NCBI GenBank assembly: GCA_963825645.1
Contig: CAWGTT010000009.1
Coordinates: 372,001-436,000, forward strand
Source of the DNA: JADJPO01 sp963825645
Lineage (GTDB): Bacteria; Actinomycetota; Actinomycetes; Actinomycetales; Kineosporiaceae
Length of the DNA stretch: 64,000 nt
Direction: 5' to 3'
The position numbers and the translations under genes were made by a program. Positions 41,637-50,011 of the stretch are shown here, one piece after another (within the stretch, counting starts at the first letter, position 1; each line of letters starts with the position of its first letter). The notes beneath the pieces are model-generated. The model saw only the letters and a list, made by a program, of their open reading frames with translations. It was not told the origin of the DNA and ran no database searches.

Positions 41637-43467
41637 ATGAGAAGGCGCACGCACGTGATCGTGGGTGCGGCGACGCTGGGCATGGTGTCGGCTGCGGCCG
41701 TGGGGTGGCTGGCCTGGACGGCGCAGACGGTGCGCACGGAGTTGCTCGCCGCCAAGGCCGAGCTGGATCCGCTGCGCAGCGAAGTGATCAACGGGGATCC
41801 GGCGGTGGCGCAGCGGATCGCCACGCTCCAGCAGCACGCGCGTGCCGCGAACGAGGCCACTCACGACCCGGTCTGGGCGGCGGCAGCCGTTCTGCCGTGG
41901 TTGGGCAGCCCCGCGGCCACGGTGCGCGGGCTGACCGAGTCGGTGAACGGGATCGCCGCCGACAGCCTTCCTGCGCTCAGCGCCGCGACGACGGACGTTC
42001 ACCCGGCCCGGATCCTGGATGCCGGAAGGATCGACGTGGCCGGGCTGGCGCAGGCGGCCAAGCCGCTGGGCCAGGCAGCGGCGTCCTTGCAGGTCGAGCG
42101 GGACGCGGTGCAGGCGCTCGCGCCGTCCTGGGTCGGCGCCGTCCGTCAGGCCCGAGATGATCTGCACGAGCAGCTGGTCACCCTGAGCGAGCTGACCTCC
42201 TCGGCGCACACGGCGGCGCAGGTGGCTCCGGGCATGCTCGGCAAGGACGGCACCCGGCGCTACTTCGTCGCCTTCCAGAACCCGGCCGAGGCCCGGGGCA
42301 CAGGCGGCCTACTCGACGCGTTCGCCATCGTCCGGGCGCAGGACGGCAAGCTGGTCGTCGAGCGGACCGGCGCGAATACCCAGCTGCCGCAACTGCCACC
42401 GGTGATCGAGGGTATCGACCAGAACTTCGTCGACCGGTACGGGGCTCAGGGTGCCACGGACCTGTGGTTGAACAGCAACCTGAGCCCTGACTTCCCCGAG
42501 GTGGGCGCGGCCTGGCTGGCGATGTGGCAGGCCTCGACCGGTGAGCAGCTGGACGGCGCCGTGGCGCTGGACCCGGCGGCGCTTGCCCAGGTGCTCGCCG
42601 CCACGGGTCCGGTGACCGCGCCGGTCGTCGGGACGGTCGGCGAGGACCAGGTGGAGAACCTGGTGCTGCTGGAGCAGTACAAGCGGGCCGACCTGGCCGA
42701 CCAGCGCAAGCAGCTGATGCTCCGCGTCGGTGTGGAGGCCATGGACGCGGTGCTCGCCGGCAAGGCGGCTCCGCAGGAGCTGGTGCCCCGGCTGCGCGAC
42801 GCCGCTCACCAGGGTCACGTGCTGCTCTACAGTGCCACCGAGTCCGAGCAGTCGGCGCTAATGCGTTCGAAGGTGGCCGGTGCGGTCCCGCAGGGCCCCG
42901 AGCCGTTCGCCCAGGCCGTGCTGGTCAACGCCGGGGGCAACAAGCTCGACACCTGGCTGGAGCAGTCGCTCAGCTATCGGGTCCTGGAGTGCCGTTCCGC
43001 CGGGCGGACGGTCGCAGTCACCGTGCGGCTGCAGAACCGAGCGCCCATCAAGGGGCTGCCTGCGTATGTGACGGTGCGCAGCGACAAGCCGCAGTTCCCC
43101 ACGGTCGAGGGGCAGAACCGGGTCGAGCTGCAGCTGCTGGTCACCAAGGGCGCCGAGCTCGACCTCGGCGAGCCTGGACGGCGTGCCATTGCCGCTGGCT
43201 CCGCCGGAGGGCGACCTGCCCGCCACCCTGCCGACCGGCGGGCTGGCCACCGGCGGGCTGGATACCGGTTTCCTCGAAGAGGACTACTCCGCCGGCCGGC
43301 CGGCGTACGGCCTCGATCTGGAGCTGGTGCCGGGGGTGCCCCGCACGCTGGAGGTACGGTTCACCGAACCGGCCGGGCTCAGTGGCTCTCCGCTCCTGCC
43401 GGTACAGACCCTGGTCGTGCGACCCACCGTCGTAGCCGACGTGTCGGCCTGCGGGAGCGCGTCATGA
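41637..43467 (+). pseudogene. DUF4012 family polysaccharide-cluster protein, frameshifted near 3' end
   Basis: About 610 residues when repaired. N-terminal membrane anchor VIVGAATLGMVSAAAVGWLAW, then a helical region and the DUF4012 domain (RRYFVAFQNPAEARGTGGLLDAFAIV, DLWLNSNLSPDFPEVGAAW, LVLLEQYKRADLADQRKQLML). DUF4012 proteins occur in actinobacterial exopolysaccharide clusters; function is not established. At about 43166 (LELDLG) the frame breaks; the proper end (SLDGVPLPLAPPEGDL ... VSACGSAS) lies one frame over and stops at 43465-43467 in an ATGA overlap with the next gene. Removing one G of GG at 43166-43167 repairs it. ATG 41637 is 8 nt after GGGGG. Confidence 0.85.
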
Positions 43468-44921
43468 CCACCGTTCCGCAGCAACGCTTGTACGTCGACC
43501 TTCGGGACCTGCCCGAAACGGCGCCGTTGGACGTGGCGGCCCCAGGGCCGGCCTCGTCCTCCTGGCTGCGTCCCTACGTCGCCCTGCTGGTCGCCCTCGA
43601 CTCGCTGGCGGTTCTGGTCGCCGGCGCCGTCGCGATGGTGGTGTGGTTCGGGACGTTGAGCGAGCCGCTGAAAGGGTCCACCTACTTCGCGTTCGTGGTC
43701 GCGGCAAGCGGGGCGTGGGTGGCGACCATGGCGGCGTGCCGGGCGTACGAGCCACGGTTCCTCGGCTTGGGCAGCGAGGAGTTCCGTCGGGTGGGCAACG
43801 GATCCGTCCGGTTCACCGCGCTCGCCGCGATGGTGGCCTTCGCTCTCAATGTGAACCCCGACCGCGGCATGGTGGCGATCGCGCTGCCGGCCAGTGCGGC
43901 GCTGACCCTGGTCCAGCGGTACGGCGCACGACAGGTGCTGCACCGGTTCCGGGGCCAGGGGGCCGCCTGTCACCGGGTGCTGCTGGTCGGCGAGGGCCCC
44001 GCCGTGGAGGCGCTGGAGCGTCGCCTGGCCACGAGCCCGCATGCCGGGTTGCGGGTCGTCGGCCACTGCGTGCCGGGGCTGGAGGGTTCGCTGGCGCATG
44101 TCCGGGCGGCGATCGAGGACTGCGCGGCCGACACGGTCGCCGTGGCCCATTCGCCGGGTGTCGGGCCGGAGGCGCTGCGGCGAATGGCCTGGGCGCTGGA
44201 GGGCGCCGGGGTCGACCTGCTGGTCGCCCCTGCCTTCACCGACGTGGCGGGACCGAGGATCCACGTGCGGCCGGTCTCCGGCCTGCCGTTGCTGCAGATC
44301 GCCGCTCCGCGGTTCAGCGGCGGCCGGCGGCTGCTCAAGCGCACCATCGACGTGGTCTCGACCCTTGTGCTTCTCGTGCTGCTCTCGCCGGTGCTGCTCA
44401 TGGTCGCCCTGCTGGTGCGGCTGACCAGCCATGGTCCGGTGGTGTTCACCCAGGAGCGGATCGGTCGGGACGGCAAGCCTTTCCGGCTCTACAAGTTCCG
44501 CAGCATGTGCGTCGACGCCGAGGCGCGGCGGGCCGAGCTGCTGTCGGTGAACGAGAGCGACGGAGTGCTGTTCAAGCTGCGCCACGACCCGAGGGTGACG
44601 CGGGTGGGGCGGTGGCTGCGTCGCTACTCGCTCGACGAGCTGCCGCAGCTGGTCAATGTGCTGCGCGGCCAGATGTCCTTGGTCGGGCCGCGTCCTCCGC
44701 TGCCGAGCGAGGTCGAGCAGTACGAGCAGCACGTGCACCGCCGGCTGCTGGTGACGCCGGGGATCACCGGCCTGTGGCAGGTGAGCGGGCGCTCGGAGCT
44801 GAGCTGGAGCGAGACGGTGCGCCTGGACCTGTACTACGTGGAGAACTGGTCGGTGGCCCTCGACGCCGAGATCGTCTGGAAGACCGTCTTCGCGGTGCTG
44901 CGCGGTAGCGGGGCACACTGA
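43464..44921 (+). CDS. WbaP/WcaJ-type polyprenyl-phosphate sugar-1-phosphate transferase
   Basis: 485 residues from ATG 43464. Four N-terminal membrane helices (from YVALLVALDSLAVLVAGAVAMVVW), a CoA-binding-like cytoplasmic domain (VLLVGEGPAVEALERRL), another hydrophobic hairpin (LLVLLSPVLLMVALLVRL) and the catalytic bacterial sugar transferase domain: GPVVFTQERIGRDGKPFRLYKFRSM, DELPQLVNVLRGQMSLVGPRPPLPSEV and GITGLWQVSGRS. It starts repeat-unit assembly by moving a sugar phosphate from a UDP-sugar to undecaprenyl phosphate at the membrane. Because of the frameshift in DUF4012, the frame is open through both genes, but the ATGA overlap marks the true boundary. Confidence 0.93.
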   Translation: MTTVPQQRLYVDLRDLPETAPLDVAAPGPASSSWLRPYVALLVALDSLAVLVAGAVAMVVWFGTLSEPLKGSTYFAFVVAASGAWVATMAACRAYEPRFLGLGSEEFRRVGNGSVRFTALAAMVAFALNVNPDRGMVAIALPASAALTLVQRYGARQVLHRFRGQGAACHRVLLVGEGPAVEALERRLATSPHAGLRVVGHCVPGLEGSLAHVRAAIEDCAADTVAVAHSPGVGPEALRRMAWALEGAGVDLLVAPAFTDVAGPRIHVRPVSGLPLLQIAAPRFSGGRRLLKRTIDVVSTLVLLVLLSPVLLMVALLVRLTSHGPVVFTQERIGRDGKPFRLYKFRSMCVDAEARRAELLSVNESDGVLFKLRHDPRVTRVGRWLRRYSLDELPQLVNVLRGQMSLVGPRPPLPSEVEQYEQHVHRRLLVTPGITGLWQVSGRSELSWSETVRLDLYYVENWSVALDAEIVWKTVFAVLRGSGAH

Positions 44922-44922
44922 G

Positions 44923-45879
44923 GTGATGACGGTCGGATCGATGCAGCCTCTTGATCGTGACGCCCGGGTCTATGTCGCGGGGCACCGCGGCATGGTCGGA
45001 TCCGCAGTCTGGAGATGTTGTTCGGCGCACGGCTTCACCGATCTGGTGGGCGCCTCGTCGGCGGAGCTCGACCTGCGTGACGCCGCCGCGGTGGAGGCGT
45101 TCTTCGAGCACACGTTGCCCGAGGTCGTGGTCCTGGCGGCGGCCCGGGTCGGCGGCATCATGGCGAACGCGAGTGCCCCGGCGGACTTCCTGGCCGACAA
45201 CCTGCGGATCCAGGTGAACGTCATGCAGGCCGCGCAGCGCGTCGGCGTGGACCGGCTGCTGTTCCTCGGCTCCAGCTGCATCTACCCCAAGCTCGCCCCG
45301 CAGCCCATTCCCGAGTCGGCGCTGATGACCGGGCCGCTGGAGGAGACCAACGACGGCTATGCGATCGCCAAGATCGCCGGCATCGTGCAGGTGCAGGCGC
45401 TGCGACGCCAGCACGGCGTCCACTACATCTCGGCGATGCCGACGAACCTGTACGGGCCGCACGACAACTTCGACCCCGGCAGTTCGCATGTGCTGCCGGC
45501 CATGATCCGCCGCTTCCACGAGGCGAGACGCGATGGTGCGCAGAAGGTCACGCTGTGGGGGACCGGGACGCCGCGCCGGGAGTTCCTGCACGTCGACGAC
45601 CTCGCCTCGGCCCTGCTGTTCCTGCTGGACCACTACGACTCACCCGAGACGATCAACGTCGGCACCGGCGTGGACGTGACGATCCGGGAGCTGGCCGAGC
45701 TGGTCGCGGACGTCGTGGGCTGGTCGGGCGAGATCGGCCAGGACACGTCCAAGCCGGACGGCACCCCCCGCAAGCTGCTCGACGTCAGCCGGATCACGGA
45801 TCTGGGCTGGACGGCGCGGATCGGCCTGCGCGAGGGGATCGAGTCCACCTACGCCTGGTACCGCGAGCACGAGGGCTAG
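44923..45879 (+). CDS. fcl: GDP-L-fucose synthase
   Basis: 318 residues of the extended short-chain dehydrogenase family. Rossmann motif YVAGHRGMVGSAV, then LAAARVGGIMANASAPADF, SSCIYPKLAPQPIPESAL with the catalytic Ser, YAIAKIAG with the Tyr-x3-Lys pair, and MPTNLYGPHDNFDPGSSHVLPAMIRR. These are the hallmarks of GDP-4-keto-6-deoxymannose 3,5-epimerase/4-reductase, which makes GDP-L-fucose for surface glycans. The GDP-mannose 4,6-dehydratase partner is not in the window. Start could be 44923, 44926 or ATG 44941 (MQPLDRDARVYVAG), the last being closest to homologues. Begins right after the transferase stop. Confidence 0.92.
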   Translation: MMTVGSMQPLDRDARVYVAGHRGMVGSAVWRCCSAHGFTDLVGASSAELDLRDAAAVEAFFEHTLPEVVVLAAARVGGIMANASAPADFLADNLRIQVNVMQAAQRVGVDRLLFLGSSCIYPKLAPQPIPESALMTGPLEETNDGYAIAKIAGIVQVQALRRQHGVHYISAMPTNLYGPHDNFDPGSSHVLPAMIRRFHEARRDGAQKVTLWGTGTPRREFLHVDDLASALLFLLDHYDSPETINVGTGVDVTIRELAELVADVVGWSGEIGQDTSKPDGTPRKLLDVSRITDLGWTARIGLREGIESTYAWYREHEG

Positions 45880-45894
45880 GCCATCCCCGCAGGC

Positions 45895-45926
45895 CGGAGG
45901 GCGCGCCGAGAACGGCGCGCCCTCCG
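45895..45926. terminator. strong bidirectional hairpin
   Basis: Perfect 14-bp stem (arms 45895-45908 and 45913-45926, beginning CGGAGGGCG) with an AGAA loop, between the converging fucose synthase and SGNH hydrolase genes. No T run, as is common in actinobacteria. Confidence 0.75.
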
Positions 45927-45964
45927 ACGTTACCTGGCTGCGGCGGTGCCGCTTTGCGCCATTG

Positions 45965-46927
45965 TCACTCGACAGCGGACAGCGAGCCCACCGACTCCTT
46001 CAGGGCGGCGTTGCGCCAGGCCGCGACGGCGACCGCGCCGACCAGGACCAGGTGTCCGCGGGCGGTGGGGTGGATGTCGCAGTCGGGCTTCCCGTTGGGT
46101 AGCTCGCCCACCTTGATCAGCAGCCCGGCGGCACAGGGGTCACCGCCGTAGCGGTACGACGCGAGCCGGAACGCATTGAAGCCGTCTGCGATGATGGCGT
46201 CAGAGCCCTGCGTCGCCTGGGTCAAGACGGAGTTCAGGAGCTGGGTTCCCTCCACCACCTCTTGCGTGGTGTCATACGCGTAGTAGTTGACCAGCACCAG
46301 GGGGCCGCTGTAGTTGCCGCCCTTTTCGTCATTGCTGCGCAGCCTGGACAGGATATCCGCGAGATTCGCGCCGGCCTGCCCGACCGTCTTCTCCAGGTCA
46401 CAGTCGCCCCCCTGCTCAATGATTGCCTGGCAGCGGAAGACGTCGTTGGCGCCGATCGTTAACGTCACCAGCCGGGTGTTGGGGTGACTCTGCAGGTACC
46501 CCACGGCGTACTCAAGCTGCGACTGGCCCGTGTAGTCGACGTGCAGATCGTTCCCGGCGGCCAGGTAGCTCGGGCAGAGGTACGGGTCTTTACCGTCGAT
46601 CAGGCTCTGGGTGGTCTCGCCCGGGCAGGACGCGTTGGCGAGGTTCAGCCCGGTCAACCTGGCGATGTACTCGGGGTAGCCCTTGAGGTTCGACGCGTTC
46701 GTACCCGGATCGATGAGCGGATTGAAGCCGAACGGAATGGAGTCCCCCAGGGCCAGGTAGTCGCCTCTACTGCCGAGGCTGGAGGTCGAGAGTGCACTGG
46801 CGGTGCTCGTCACCGGTGCGGCGCCGGCTGGTGCGGCGGCGACCAGCCCGCTCGATACCAGCGCTGCCACGACGAGCATCGCCTTCGCCGCAGATCGCCC
46901 GAAGCGCGGCGTCCGTAGCCTGACCAT
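45965..46927 (-). CDS. secreted SGNH/GDSL-family esterase
   Basis: 320 residues. Signal peptide KAMLVVAALVSSGLVAAAPAGAA; nucleophile Ser63 in LALGDSIPFG (block I), Asn in LTIGANDVF (block III) and the D-x-x-H pair in CDIHPTARGH (block V). Six or more Cys in the mature part suggest disulfides, as in streptomycete secreted lipases. It may deacylate lipids or surface polysaccharide. ATG 46927 has GGAGAT upstream. The 300 bp upstream are less GC-rich than the surroundings, and a TTGACA on this strand at 47026-47021 could be part of its promoter. Confidence 0.85.
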   Translation of the reverse strand: MVRLRTPRFGRSAAKAMLVVAALVSSGLVAAAPAGAAPVTSTASALSTSSLGSRGDYLALGDSIPFGFNPLIDPGTNASNLKGYPEYIARLTGLNLANASCPGETTQSLIDGKDPYLCPSYLAAGNDLHVDYTGQSQLEYAVGYLQSHPNTRLVTLTIGANDVFRCQAIIEQGGDCDLEKTVGQAGANLADILSRLRSNDEKGGNYSGPLVLVNYYAYDTTQEVVEGTQLLNSVLTQATQGSDAIIADGFNAFRLASYRYGGDPCAAGLLIKVGELPNGKPDCDIHPTARGHLVLVGAVAVAAWRNAALKESVGSLSAVE

Positions 46928-47231
46928 GTGAATCTCCGTCCCGTGCCCGCCTCGTAGAGGTGGCCCCCTCGGCGCACCCGTCACGGGCACGCCACCGACC
47001 GTTGCGTGACCGAACGATTGTGTCAATGGCATCGAATACCCGATTAGTCGATGATCACCTTTCCCAGTAGGGGATATGCCCGAAACGAGTACGTCTGCGG
47101 TGTCGATTCCTTCATTGCCATTCCGAATTGCCAAATGACGGGTTGCCGACGACGCGGATGCCATATACTCCGGGGCCCTGAGCGCTCCTGTCTGGCCGTC
47201 GACGTCCGAGCTTCGCATCGGTCTCGGCTGC
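46928..47231. other. intergenic region, relatively AT-rich
   Basis: No supported gene. Holds the promoter area of the SGNH hydrolase (minus strand) and the unclear 5' end of the aldo/keto reductase gene (plus strand). The GC content drops markedly between about 47010 and 47150, with two CCATTGCCATTCC-like stretches around 47115-47125. Confidence 0.5.
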
Positions 47232-48932
47232 ATGCGCCTGTCCACCGGCGAGGACCGCAGCGAGCCCCTGGCCCTGGCCACGATCGCCGCCGCGGCCGGA
47301 GCCGGGATCACCGTGTTCGACACCGCCCGGGCCTACGGGCGCGACGAGACCGACCTCGGACACAACGAGCGGCTTCTGGCCCGTGCGCTGCGCCGGTGCG
47401 GGGCGGACGCCTCGGCCCGAATCGTCACCAAGGGCGGGATGGCGCGGCCCGGCGGGGCCTGGGCTCCCGACGGCCGGGCGACGGCGATCCGGCGTGACTG
47501 CGAGGCGAGCCTGATCGCGCTCGACGGCCTGCCGATCGACCTTTACCTGCTCCACGCCCCCGACCCCCGCACGCCCTGGGCCACGTCGGTCCGGGCGCTC
47601 GCGCGTCTGGTCGACGACGGCCTCGTCCGGCGCGTCGGGCTGTCCAACGTCACCCGGACCCAGCTCGACGAGGCGGTGGAGCTGGCCCCGATCGCGGCCG
47701 TGCAGGTCGCCCTCAGTGCCCTCGACGACACCGCGGTGCGGGCCGGCACCCTCGCCCGGTGTGATGAGCTCGATATCGCGCTGATCGCCCATTCCCCGCT
47801 CGGTGGCCCGGCCCGGGCCCGCCGCTCCCTGGGCCGGGAGGCGGCCCTCGCCGCCGTGGCGCAGCGGCACGGAGCCGAGCCCGCCGAGGTGGCGCTGGCC
47901 TGGCTTCTCACGCTCTCGCCGCATCTGGTCGCCATCCCAGGAGCGCGACATCCCGAGACGGCTCACTCGGCGGCTCTCGCGGCCGGGCTGGTGCTCGATG
48001 ACAGCGACCGGGCGGAGCTCCACCGCCGATTCGGTCGCCATCGCCCCGCCCGGTCCGCGAAGCACGTTCCGACGCCGACCGACCGAGAGGTCGTGATGGT
48101 CATGGGCATCCCGGGCGCGGGCAAGACCCGCACAGCGCGCGAGCTGGCCGCCGAGGGCTATCTACGCCTGAACCGGGACGAGCGCGGCGGCTCGCTGCGC
48201 GACATCGCCCGCGATCTCGAGCAGGCCCTGACCGACCACCGAAGGGTGGTGCTGGACAACACCTACCTCACCCGGGCCGCCCGCAGCCACGTGATCGACG
48301 CCGCGGCCCGGCACGGGGTGGCAGTGCGGTGCGTATGGCTCGACACGCCCCTCGCGCAGGCCCAGATCAACCTCGTGGCCCGGCTCCTCGACCGCTTCGG
48401 TCACCTGCCCACGCCGGAGGATCTCGCGGAGGTGGCGCGTCGGGAACCGGGCCTGCACACTCCCACCTCTCAGATGCGAGCCCGGCGCCAGCTCGAACCC
48501 CCCGCGGACGACGAGGGTTTCGTCGCCGTCGAGCAGGTGCCGTTCGTCCGCGCGGAACCGACCGTCGGTAGCGTGGCGGCGGTGTTCGTCGCCGCCTCCG
48601 CCGTCGGCCGGACCGGTTGGGAGGACGCCGTGGCCGCTGCTCACCCAGCGGCGCCGCACCTGCTCTTCGACTGGCGCCCAGCCGGGTCCAGCGACGACCT
48701 CGCTGAGGTGGCCCGGCGGCTGGCTGTCGTGGTCGCCGGCCCCGTCGAGGCGGTGTCGTGTGCGCACTCCGGTGGCCCGCCCCGCTGCTGGTGCCGCCCG
48801 CCGATGCCCGGCCTGCCCCTGGCCTTCGCCCGCCGGCACAGCGCGGCCATGTCCCGGTCGGTGCTGGTCGGCACGAGCCCAGCGCATCTGACGCTGGCCC
48901 GGGCGCTGGGCAGCGCACACATCGGGCTCTGA
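47232..48932 (+). CDS. aldo/keto reductase fused to a polynucleotide-kinase-like AAA ATPase
   Basis: 566 residues from ATG 47232. Residues 1-~280: aldo/keto reductase barrel with the tetrad Asp30, Tyr35, Lys67 and His108 (FDTARAYG, VTKGGM, YLLHAPD). Residues ~285-566: P-loop kinase domain with GIPGAGKT at 292-299, RLNRDERGGSLRDI, VLDNTYLTRAARSHVIDAA and a lid RCVWLDTPLAQAQINLVARL, like T4 polynucleotide kinase; the end has a CAHSGG-CWCRPP-PGLPLAFA segment possibly binding metal. In-frame sequence upstream (TSELRIGLGC) looks like the natural AKR N-terminus, but there is no ATG, GTG or TTG before 47232 back to the TGA at 47136; a CTG at 47178 or an upstream defect is possible. Substrates unknown. 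Confidence 0.82.
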   Translation: MRLSTGEDRSEPLALATIAAAAGAGITVFDTARAYGRDETDLGHNERLLARALRRCGADASARIVTKGGMARPGGAWAPDGRATAIRRDCEASLIALDGLPIDLYLLHAPDPRTPWATSVRALARLVDDGLVRRVGLSNVTRTQLDEAVELAPIAAVQVALSALDDTAVRAGTLARCDELDIALIAHSPLGGPARARRSLGREAALAAVAQRHGAEPAEVALAWLLTLSPHLVAIPGARHPETAHSAALAAGLVLDDSDRAELHRRFGRHRPARSAKHVPTPTDREVVMVMGIPGAGKTRTARELAAEGYLRLNRDERGGSLRDIARDLEQALTDHRRVVLDNTYLTRAARSHVIDAAARHGVAVRCVWLDTPLAQAQINLVARLLDRFGHLPTPEDLAEVARREPGLHTPTSQMRARRQLEPPADDEGFVAVEQVPFVRAEPTVGSVAAVFVAASAVGRTGWEDAVAAAHPAAPHLLFDWRPAGSSDDLAEVARRLAVVVAGPVEAVSCAHSGGPPRCWCRPPMPGLPLAFARRHSAAMSRSVLVGTSPAHLTLARALGSAHIGL

Positions 48933-48968
48933 GGCACCACCGGCTCAACCACCCGGCGGAGAGCGGAG

Positions 48969-49625
48969 TCAGGTCGTCGGTCCCCACGCGTCAGCGGCCC
49001 GGACCCGGTCGGTGGCTGTGCCCGCTCCGGCGGCCACCAACACACCCGTCCGGGCCCGGCGGGCGAGCGTTGCCAGCTGGTCTCGGTCGGGCGGTGCAGC
49101 CATGGCGTCCCGGGAGATCGCCTCGGTGACGGCGATCTGCGCGTCCAGGTGGGCGAGGTAGGCCTGCCGGGCCGCGCGCAACTCGCCGTGCCACGGTAAC
49201 GGGGACACCTCGCGGCAGCTGCGGGCGGCCTGGCGCAGCCCGGGCAGCGACTGCCCCGCGGCTCCGGAGATCAGCTGGTGGATCCCGTTCCGGGTCGCGG
49301 CGGGCAGGTCTTTCGTGAGCGACGACGAGACGTACTGGGTGATCCCGGCGACCCGCCGCTCGGCGTACCCGATCGACGACTGGCCGCCGGTGACACACGT
49401 CAGCAACGCGTCCAGCTCGCCCGAGCGGCGCTCTTGGTCCCAGCCCCAACCCGCCCCGAGCAGCAGTAGCCCGGCGACCAGGGCGGTCAACGCCCACCGT
49501 GTGCGTCGCCTCCAACCCACCGCGGCCGCGACACCGTCGTCCTCGGCCACGACGACACCGTCCGCGAGATCGAGCTCCCAGCCCGACCCCGAGGCACGCT
49601 CGGACGAGACCCACGCGATGACCAC
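48969..49625 (-). CDS. hypothetical single-pass membrane protein
   Basis: 218 residues. ~40 cytoplasmic residues (acidic, DLADGVVVAEDDG), one membrane helix RWALTALVAGLLLLGAGWGW, and an extracellular helical domain with two cysteines (LLTCVTGG, ARSCREV). Unrecognised. The gene converges on the reductase-kinase gene with a 36-nt gap and is divergent from the small gene at 49799. GTG start at 49625. Confidence 0.6.
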   Translation of the reverse strand: MVIAWVSSERASGSGWELDLADGVVVAEDDGVAAAVGWRRRTRWALTALVAGLLLLGAGWGWDQERRSGELDALLTCVTGGQSSIGYAERRVAGITQYVSSSLTKDLPAATRNGIHQLISGAAGQSLPGLRQAARSCREVSPLPWHGELRAARQAYLAHLDAQIAVTEAISRDAMAAPPDRDQLATLARRARTGVLVAAGAGTATDRVRAADAWGPTT

Positions 49626-49798
49626 CGAGCCCAGTATCGACCCTCGGCAACTCCGCGAACATCTGGCCGTCTGCCGTCTGAGGCACCTCAGGCGGGCTGC
49701 AGCCCCCGGGCATGACCCGCAGATACGCCGACGTGCCGATGTGGGTGCCTACCTCATCCGGCGAGCCTGGGACCAATCCCGAACCGAGGAGGGTTCCC

Positions 49799-50011
49799 AT
49801 GTTCGCCCACAACCAGATCCTGCACCCCTACCTCGCGGCGGAGGTCCAGGAACGCTTCCGCGCCGCCCAGCGGCGTTCAGTCCGCCAACGCCCGATCGTC
49901 ACCCGGCGCCGGCGAGGTCGGCTCGTGCTGGCCCGACTGGCCTCGTGGGTGGGTCAGGTGGGGTTCGCCCCCCGGCCCCTGCCACGATGGACGTCGTGGC
50001 GCGAACCGTGA
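49799..50011 (+). CDS. small basic protein upstream of the LuxR regulator
   Basis: 70 residues starting MFAHNQILHPYLAAEVQERF, very rich in Arg (RRRRGRLVLARLASWVGQVG). It has one of the best ribosome binding sites in the region (GAGGAGGG at 5-6 nt). Its TGA overlaps a GTG that starts the LuxR-family gene in frame (GTGA at 50008-50011), so it may serve to couple translation. No homologues come to mind, though ~70-residue proteins with this opening occur in actinobacteria. Confidence 0.55.
   Translation: MFAHNQILHPYLAAEVQERFRAAQRRSVRQRPIVTRRRRGRLVLARLASWVGQVGFAPRPLPRWTSWREP

Noticed and set aside
41622..44921. A single 1,099-residue open frame joining DUF4012 and the sugar transferase
   Set aside because: The stretch between about 43170 and 43463 in that frame is low-complexity Arg/Gly/Ala sequence, while the DUF4012 ending is in another frame and stops in an ATGA overlap with the transferase start. 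Better explained by a 1-nt frameshift.
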